Below are positions 32,330 through 36,987 of a stretch of DNA of 36,987 bases, one piece after another. The notes beneath the pieces were generated by a model. That model did not search any database. It saw only the letters and a program-made list of their open reading frames with translations, and was not told the origin of the DNA. The DNA lies in contig CAYUAP010000040.1 of the NCBI GenBank assembly GCA_964442735.1, positions 1 to 36,987 of the forward strand. Direction: 5' to 3'. A program made the position numbers and the translations under genes. The stretch is from JAUNBG01 sp964442735 (GTDB lineage: Bacteria; Planctomycetota; Planctomycetia; Pirellulales; Thermoguttaceae). How positions within the stretch are numbered: position 1 is the stretch's first letter; every line of letters begins with the position of its first letter.

Positions 32330-33787
32330 GTGTGTACAAAAAAGGAAGATAAACGAGAACCAGAAGATAAACGAGAACCAGAGAATAAATCAGAATTCGA
32401 ACATCCGGACGGACATCATACGGAAGACGAGGACAAGTTATCAACCTCCTATATGAACAGGGAATTTGCGGAAATCATTCGAAACTATCATCGTGCGGCG
32501 GAGAAGGTACGTTTATTTCCCCAAACTCCGGGCGTTTATTTAATGAAAGACGATGCGGATCGTGTTATTTATATTGGAAAAGCGAAAAATCTGCGTCATC
32601 GGGCAGGAAGTTATTTTCATCATACAGCATTGGAAGATCCTCGAACGGTTCCCATTGTCAACGAAATTCGTGATATTGATTATATTCCGGCGGAAAGCGA
32701 AGTCGACGCTATTTTAATGGAGGCGCGCCTGATTAAAGATATTCAGCCGAAATACAATCGGGATCTTAAAGACGACAAAACATTTCCCTATCTTCAAATA
32801 TGTAGTCGTGAAGAATTCCCCCGGGTAATGATTACTCGAACACCCCGGGATCATGGAACGACGTTATTTGGTCCTTTTCCCAGCGCTTCCCTATTACGGG
32901 GAGCCATGGTTATTCTGCAAAAGATCTTTAAATTTCGGACTTGTTCCCTGGATATAAAGGCGAACGATGAACGCTGGAACTGGTTTCGTCCCTGTCTGCT
33001 CGCTTCAATTGGTCAATGTAGTGCTCCATGTCATAGGATGATTACGATGGAGTTGTATCGGAGAAATATCCGTCGATTACGGGAATTTCTGAACGGACAT
33101 CGTCAACAGGTTCTTCAGGAACTGACCAACGAGATGAAGGATGCTGCCGCCGACCGTCGTTACGAACGGGCCGCCGAACTCCGTGATCAAATTGAGGCTC
33201 TAACCAAACTAAAAGAACGTGGTAAAATTGAAAAACATGTTCAACCGGAAGTTTTCCAGATTGACCCGAAACGTGGAGTCGTCGCCCTGAAAAAACTCTT
33301 AAAACTGGATGAACTGCCACGAACTATCGAAGGGGTTGATATCGCCCATTTGAGTGGAACGGATATGGTTGCTTCTCTTGTCCGTTTTCAAGATGGATTT
33401 CCTTGTAAATCGGGCTATCGGCGATATAAAATACAGACAGTGAATGGAATTGACGACTTCGCGGCTATTGCCGAAGTCGTTGCCCGGCGGTTTGCACTAG
33501 CCGATCCGGAAATTCCAATTCCGGATATTCTCCTGATCGATGGCGGAAAAGGACAACTTCATGCCGCCTGTCGTGCTCTGGAGCATACAGGGTCTCGTCC
33601 TAAATTCATTCTGTCCCTCGCTAAAAAGGATGAAGAAATTTTTATTCCGCAACAGGAAGAGCCCTTTCGTTTGACCCGTCATTCATTTGCACTGCGCCTT
33701 TTACAGTATGTGCGCGATGAATCACATCGATTTGCACAGCATTATCATCATTTATTACGGAAAAAATCGACGTTAGGTGATTTTTAG
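32330..33787 (+). CDS. uvrC: UvrC excinuclease subunit lacking the C-terminal HhH domain
   Basis: Makes the two incisions in nucleotide excision repair with UvrA and UvrB. I choose the GTG at 32330 because AAGGAGG lies seven bases upstream; the frame is open further back to 32114 but without a signal. 485 residues. Domains: a charged N-terminal extension with a KREPEDKREPE repeat (1-about 35), GIY-YIG nuclease (TPGVYLMKDDADRVIYIGKA, about 60-80), a UVR motif (AAADRRYERAAELRDQIEAL, about 270-290), and the RNase H-like nuclease (GVDIAHLSG, DGGKGQL, YVRDESHRFA). It stops right after HHLLRKKSTLGDF, exactly where other UvrC proteins continue into the tandem helix-hairpin-helix domain. The usual length is about 600, so this domain is absent, with no remnant downstream. 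Confidence 0.93.
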   Translation: MCTKKEDKREPEDKREPENKSEFEHPDGHHTEDEDKLSTSYMNREFAEIIRNYHRAAEKVRLFPQTPGVYLMKDDADRVIYIGKAKNLRHRAGSYFHHTALEDPRTVPIVNEIRDIDYIPAESEVDAILMEARLIKDIQPKYNRDLKDDKTFPYLQICSREEFPRVMITRTPRDHGTTLFGPFPSASLLRGAMVILQKIFKFRTCSLDIKANDERWNWFRPCLLASIGQCSAPCHRMITMELYRRNIRRLREFLNGHRQQVLQELTNEMKDAAADRRYERAAELRDQIEALTKLKERGKIEKHVQPEVFQIDPKRGVVALKKLLKLDELPRTIEGVDIAHLSGTDMVASLVRFQDGFPCKSGYRRYKIQTVNGIDDFAAIAEVVARRFALADPEIPIPDILLIDGGKGQLHAACRALEHTGSRPKFILSLAKKDEEIFIPQQEEPFRLTRHSFALRLLQYVRDESHRFAQHYHHLLRKKSTLGDF

Positions 33788-33804
33788 ATTATTTTTTAGA
33801 TTAT
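33781..33804 (+). repeat. Perfect 12-bp tandem duplication at the uvrC stop
   Basis: tttttagattat at 33781-33792 and 33793-33804. Each copy contains an in-frame TAG, so uvrC ends in two stop codons 12 bases apart. The ispF ribosome-binding site follows directly. Confidence 0.9.
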
Positions 33805-33817
33805 TTTGGAGTGTAAT

Positions 33818-34297
33818 ATGTCCTTGCGAATAGGTCTTGGTCACGATACGCATCGTCTGGAAGAGGGAAGTGCCCTTCATATCGGAGGAGTTACGATTCC
33901 CTATTCAAAAAAATTAGTGGGCCATTCGGACGCCGATGTCTTGATTCACGCTATTATCGACGCTATTTTGGGGGCAACAGGCCTCCCGGATATCGGAGAA
34001 CTCTTTTCCAATACAGACGAAAAAAACAAAAATCGCAATTCCCTTGAATTTCTGCGGGAAATAGAACTGTTAATCAACGATAAATGGTCCATTATTAATA
34101 TTGATTCCATTATATTTGCGGAACAGCCCAAAATGGCCCCGTATAAAGAACAAATGCGCAATGAAATTGCGACCGTTCTCCATCTACGACCCGAACAGGT
34201 CGGAATTAAGGCCAAAACAGGTGAACATATCGGTATTATTGGCCGTAAAGAAGCCATTGCCGCGCAGGCAATCGTTTTAATGGAATGTGATCGCTAA
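33818..34297 (+). CDS. ispF: 2-C-methyl-D-erythritol 2,4-cyclodiphosphate synthase
   Basis: Fifth step of the MEP isoprenoid pathway: cyclises CDP-ME-2-phosphate to MEcPP with release of CMP. 159 residues, the normal size. Visible: GLGHDTHRL with zinc-ligand Asp and His (about 5-13), GHSDADVLIHAIIDAILGA (about 34-52; third metal His), FSNTDEKNKNRNSLEFL, and KAKTGEHIGIIGRKEAIAAQ at the C-terminus. Start ATG 33818 (MSLRIGLG) follows TGGAG six bases upstream; a TTG 12 bases earlier would overlap that site. Probably co-transcribed with uvrC (30 bases apart). A family A repeat begins two bases after the stop. Confidence 0.96.
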   Translation: MSLRIGLGHDTHRLEEGSALHIGGVTIPYSKKLVGHSDADVLIHAIIDAILGATGLPDIGELFSNTDEKNKNRNSLEFLREIELLINDKWSIINIDSIIFAEQPKMAPYKEQMRNEIATVLHLRPEQVGIKAKTGEHIGIIGRKEAIAAQAIVLMECDR

Positions 34298-34299
34298 TA

Positions 34300-34440
34300 T
34301 ATACTCAAGGTCGTTATAAAAGTCTATTTTTCAAAACAGGCGAGGTGCCTGTTTTGGAGGATGCGGACGAGACCTGCCTGCCGTCAGGCATGGCGTTCCT
34401 CTCCCGGGAATGTCGTATTTATAACGTCGTACAGTCTATA
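34300..34440 (+). repeat. Family A hairpin repeat, long-type copy A7
   Basis: TATACTCAAGGTCGTTATAAA at the left and TTTATAACGTCGTACAGTCTA at the right, almost matching as inverted repeats. It carries the 21-base nested-hairpin insertion (CCTGCCGTCAGG core). It starts just after the ispF stop codon. The following 34441-34660 contains no feature I can support beyond a weak GTATACGTACTGTATA-type palindrome. Confidence 0.85.
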
Positions 34441-34666
34441 CGTACAGTCGTATACGTACTGTATAGTTGAAAAGCAGGGACGAATAAACTCTGTTCCCAA
34501 ATTACAGAGATTATCCGCTTTTAATGTTATGCTATCCCGCTATATTTATTTCTGCAATGGACTTTAAGCAGGTCAACAATCCAGTTTCATTTCAGGTCAT
34601 TTGGCAATATATTTCTATTTTACCAAATACTCCCCTATAAAAAAACAGATCCCTTCTCCACCCCCC

Positions 34667-34694
34667 TTGGAAGGATCGATAAAAGGACTATAAT
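34667..34694 (+). promoter_or_regulatory. Promoter of the SRP RNA
   Basis: TTGGAA (34667-34672), 16-base spacer, TATAAT (34689-34694). Predicted start near 34701, about 18 bases ahead of the mature RNA stem. Good match for a strong stable-RNA promoter. Confidence 0.65.
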
Positions 34695-34718
34695 AACTAT
34701 TCAGAAACATTGAAATAA

Positions 34719-34830
34719 CGACATTCAATTGAATGTCCTTGCAATGGAAGAGCCATGAACCTGGTCAGGTGAGAAATCAAGCAGCCATAAGTGGTATCTT
34801 TCATGTGCAAGGGCGCTTTATTGAATGTCG
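34719..34830 (+). ncRNA. ffs: Signal recognition particle RNA (small bacterial type)
   Basis: About 112 bases. The conserved domain IV is plain at about 34762-34785: GGUCAGG, a UGA-GAAA-UCA stem-loop, AGCAGCC, matching the Ffh-binding pattern with a GNRA tetraloop. Outer stem CGACATTCAA (34719-34728) pairs perfectly with TTGAATGTCG (34821-34830), and inner CCTTGCA (34737-34743) pairs with TGCAAGG (34806-34812). A nine-U run follows. The RNA pairs with Ffh to target nascent membrane proteins. Position just upstream of dnaX matches the order seen in Bacillus. Confidence 0.93.
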
Positions 34831-34839
34831 TTTTTTTTT
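34821..34839 (+). terminator. Intrinsic terminator of the SRP RNA
   Basis: The 3' half of the outer SRP RNA stem followed immediately by nine T (34831-34839). The RNA's own closing stem doubles as the terminator hairpin. Confidence 0.7.
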
Positions 34840-34939
34840 GCATATAAAAGAAAACCATTATCGACTTTTTACAAACTTTATGGTAAAATGTCCGTTAGAT
34901 ATTAATTAATAACGACAACAGACCGGGATACAAGTTACA

Positions 34940-36826
34940 ATGTCCGATAATATAAACGAACGGAACGATCATACATCGCCGTCTTCCTATCAAGTGGTTG
35001 CGCGCCGATATCGGCCCCAGGATTTTTCACAGTTAATAGGACAGGCATCCATTGCGCAAGCACTATCGAACGCCATAACCACCGGACGAATAGGGCACGC
35101 CTATCTTTTTACCGGAGCCCGTGGTGTCGGGAAAACGTCTTCCGCCCGAATTTTTGCGAAGGCGCTCAACTGTGTCCATGGTCCGACTACGACTCCTTGT
35201 AATCAATGCGATATCTGTTTGAGTGTCAGTACCGGCGACGATGTTGACGTTATTGAAATTGATGGTGCTAGTAATCGTGGTATTAGTGATATTCAGGAAA
35301 TTCGCCAGAATGCAAAAATATGTCCGAGTCGGGCACGTTTTAAAATCTATATTATTGATGAAGTTCATGCTTTAACGAAGGACGCCTTTAACGCTCTTCT
35401 CAAAACCCTGGAAGAACCTCCGGAACATGTTAAATTCATCTTCTGTACGACCGAACCAAATAAACTTCCCATAACGATATTATCCAGATGCCAGCGTTTC
35501 GATTTCGCGGGTATTGACGCTAATTCCATTGCCCTTCGCCTGCGCCAGATTCTCGAACAGGAAGGGGCAGATGCCGAAGATGGTGTCTGTGAAGTACTGG
35601 CTCGACGGGCCAACGGCTCTATGCGGGACGCGCAATCACTCCTGGAGCAACTTCTCGCACTCGCTCCACAGCATATCCATCTTGACGATGTTCATCAGAT
35701 GCTCGGAAGTGTTAATGACCAACAGATTTTCGATCTGCTCCATGCTATCGCACAAAATGAACCGATTCAAATTTTTACCGTTCTTCATCAGTCGGCAGAT
35801 CGGGGGGTCGATTTCGGGGTTCTCCTGGAACAGATGATGGGTTCTTTTCGCGATCTAATGGTCGTTGCGTCCGGTTGCTCCGCAACGGAACTCCTCTATT
35901 GTTCTCCTTCCCGATTCGACGAACTTCGCGAATTGACCCAACAATTGGGACTGCGTCGTATTCTCGCCTCGCTCCAACTAATCGATCAAACCGGACAGCG
36001 CCTCAAATTCAGTAACCAGGGACGAATTCTTCTGGAACTGGCTCTTGTCCGACTCGCCAATTTAGACCATATCGATCAATTAGCTCGTGTTATTCAGGGC
36101 CTGCGAAGTGGTAAATTGCCTGATACCATTCTAATATCCAGTCCCATTCCAGCCACTCAAAATCCTGTTACAAATTCAATTCCCGTCAATACTCCAATAA
36201 AAACAATTCCCGCGAATCCGCCCCATCCTGAACCACTGAAAACGATAGAACCTGATAAAAGGTCTGTGGCTACACCATCGACCATTCCCGGTCCGACATT
36301 GACGGATCAAAAAAAAATAATTCCCAATGCCGCTCCACCTCCTCCCAAGGAACAGAGTCCTGGCAATAACGTTGCGCAAAAGTCTGACGATCAAACTTCA
36401 ACGTTCACGAAATATGATCCAGCGTCCTTAAATGATTTTCAAGCTAAAAAATTATGGGATCAGACATTGACCCTCTGTGGAGGAACCATTGAGATTACCG
36501 GCAAGGTCTGTTCCTCTGTTCATTTTGAAAAACCGGATAAATTAATCATTATTTTTCCCATGAAATGTTCTTTTGCAAAACAAAATTGTGAAAAAGAACA
36601 ATCGACGATTCGTGCGCAAATGCTTCCATTATTAACCCATCCGATCGAATTGAAATTTCAACTTGACACAACAGCCAATCCCAACGAAAACAAAACATCA
36701 ACTGCCCCGAAATATAAAAGTCAGCAAACCCTAATACGGGAACTGGAAGAAAATCCGCTTGTACAACGTGCAAAACAACTTTTTGGGGCCGAATTAAAAG
36801 AGGTTTCTGGAACGGAACATGAATAA
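34940..36826 (+). CDS. dnaX: DNA polymerase III subunits gamma/tau
   Basis: Clamp-loader ATPase. 628 residues, the size of a tau form. Visible: YRPQDFSQLIGQ (about 24-35), Walker A GARGVGKT (59-66), zinc cysteines 78, 87, 90 and 93, Walker B DEVH (140-143), SRC arginine-finger motif (182-184), and helical clamp-loader domains to about 375. A Pro/Thr/Asn-rich linker (about 390-475) leads to a tau C-terminal domain (about 480-628). In the linker, A9 (36309-36317) encodes Gln-Lys-Lys. Losing one A gives an immediate TAA after residue 459; gaining one gives a stop after 17 further residues. This mirrors the A9 slippage that makes gamma in Thermus. Weak ribosome-binding site (GGGA). Confidence 0.97.
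   Translation: MSDNINERNDHTSPSSYQVVARRYRPQDFSQLIGQASIAQALSNAITTGRIGHAYLFTGARGVGKTSSARIFAKALNCVHGPTTTPCNQCDICLSVSTGDDVDVIEIDGASNRGISDIQEIRQNAKICPSRARFKIYIIDEVHALTKDAFNALLKTLEEPPEHVKFIFCTTEPNKLPITILSRCQRFDFAGIDANSIALRLRQILEQEGADAEDGVCEVLARRANGSMRDAQSLLEQLLALAPQHIHLDDVHQMLGSVNDQQIFDLLHAIAQNEPIQIFTVLHQSADRGVDFGVLLEQMMGSFRDLMVVASGCSATELLYCSPSRFDELRELTQQLGLRRILASLQLIDQTGQRLKFSNQGRILLELALVRLANLDHIDQLARVIQGLRSGKLPDTILISSPIPATQNPVTNSIPVNTPIKTIPANPPHPEPLKTIEPDKRSVATPSTIPGPTLTDQKKIIPNAAPPPPKEQSPGNNVAQKSDDQTSTFTKYDPASLNDFQAKKLWDQTLTLCGGTIEITGKVCSSVHFEKPDKLIIIFPMKCSFAKQNCEKEQSTIRAQMLPLLTHPIELKFQLDTTANPNENKTSTAPKYKSQQTLIRELEENPLVQRAKQLFGAELKEVSGTEHE
36309..36317 (+). promoter_or_regulatory. Candidate slippage site (A9) producing DnaX gamma
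   Basis: Nine A in frame as CAA AAA AAA A. It also forms an in-frame A AAA AAA heptamer for -1 frameshifting. Any shift ends translation close by, giving a product of about 459-476 residues without the tau domain. Confidence 0.5.
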
Positions 36827-36844
36827 ACTGAAGATTCTGCCTGT

Positions 36845-36985
36845 TATACGGTAGGAGTTTATAAATACGGTATTTCCTGGGAGCGCGGACGCCATGCCTG
36901 ACGGCAGGCAGGTCTCGTCCGCATCCTCCAAAACAGGCGTCTCGCCTGTTTTGAAAAATAGACTTTTATAACGACCTTGAGTATA
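36845..36985 (-). repeat. Family A hairpin repeat, long-type copy A8
   Basis: TATACGGTAGGAGTTTATAAA at one end and TTTATAACGACCTTGAGTATA at the other. It has the 21-base nested-hairpin insertion and the CAGGCGTCTCGCCTG hairpin. It lies 18 bases after the dnaX stop. Confidence 0.85.
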
Positions 36986-36987
36986 TT

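Overview
The window looks like a chromosomal segment of a low-GC planctomycete, probably a draft or metagenome assembly because it contains a run of exactly 100 N. The planctomycete call rests on a DUF1559 prepilin-like protein, a BBP7-type outer-membrane beta-barrel protein, several Tat-exported proteins (a TIM-barrel isomerase, a beta-propeller protein, a metallophosphoesterase) and a PQQ-propeller phosphoesterase. The family assignments are read from the sequence; the lineage is an inference, and Pirellulales-like is only a guess.

Layout. 0.1-1.7 kb: an unrecognised exported-protein gene split by a frameshift at an A8 tract. 2.3-6.5 kb (minus): frr and pyrH, then a 5-formyltetrahydrofolate cyclo-ligase and an MsbA-like ABC exporter. 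7.3-12.0 kb: a complete RNA-repair locus, with rtcB and rtcA on minus and rtcR (CARF plus sigma54 activator) divergent on plus; a good sigma54 promoter faces rtcB. 12.0-18.7 kb (minus): a likely four-gene operon of flotillin, an NPCBM-carrying zincin, a metallophosphoesterase/PQQ-propeller protein and a Tat-exported TIM-barrel isomerase interrupted by an in-frame TAA. 19.2-20.9 kb (plus): a DUF1559 gene, frameshifted at a G7 tract, and a small lipoprotein. 21.6-23.5 kb (minus): fmt, a radical SAM enzyme and an overlapping small ORF. 24.1-25.6 kb (minus): the BBP7 protein. 26.1-30.1 kb (plus): a Tat beta-propeller protein, thpR, and a Tat metallophosphoesterase with a LamG-like tail. 30.7-32.1 kb (minus): a large disordered protein. 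32.3-36.8 kb (plus): uvrC, ispF, SRP RNA and dnaX.

Two features stand out beyond the genes. First, two dispersed non-coding repeat families with terminal inverted repeats fill the intergenic spaces. Family A has eight copies of about 115-145 bp built from nested hairpins. Family B has three full and three partial copies of about 180-280 bp with a 13-bp terminal inverted repeat. Second, short tandem duplications (12-19 bp units) sit at or just upstream of start codons of many genes (rtcA, fmt, thpR, ispF, the 15.2-kb and 26.1-kb genes, the DUF1559 leader) and inside some coding regions. Several of these units contain the Shine-Dalgarno sequence itself.

Functional links. RtcR, RtcB, RtcA and ThpR all concern RNA ends carrying 2',3'-cyclic phosphates, so the window is rich in RNA end repair, under sigma54 control for rtcB and perhaps rtcA. 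SRP RNA next to dnaX is a gene order also found in Bacillus. dnaX has an A9 tract placed like the Thermus slippage site that makes the gamma subunit. Both broken reading frames at homopolymers (A8, G7) would be repaired by one extra base, which fits either homopolymer under-calling or slippage-based switching.
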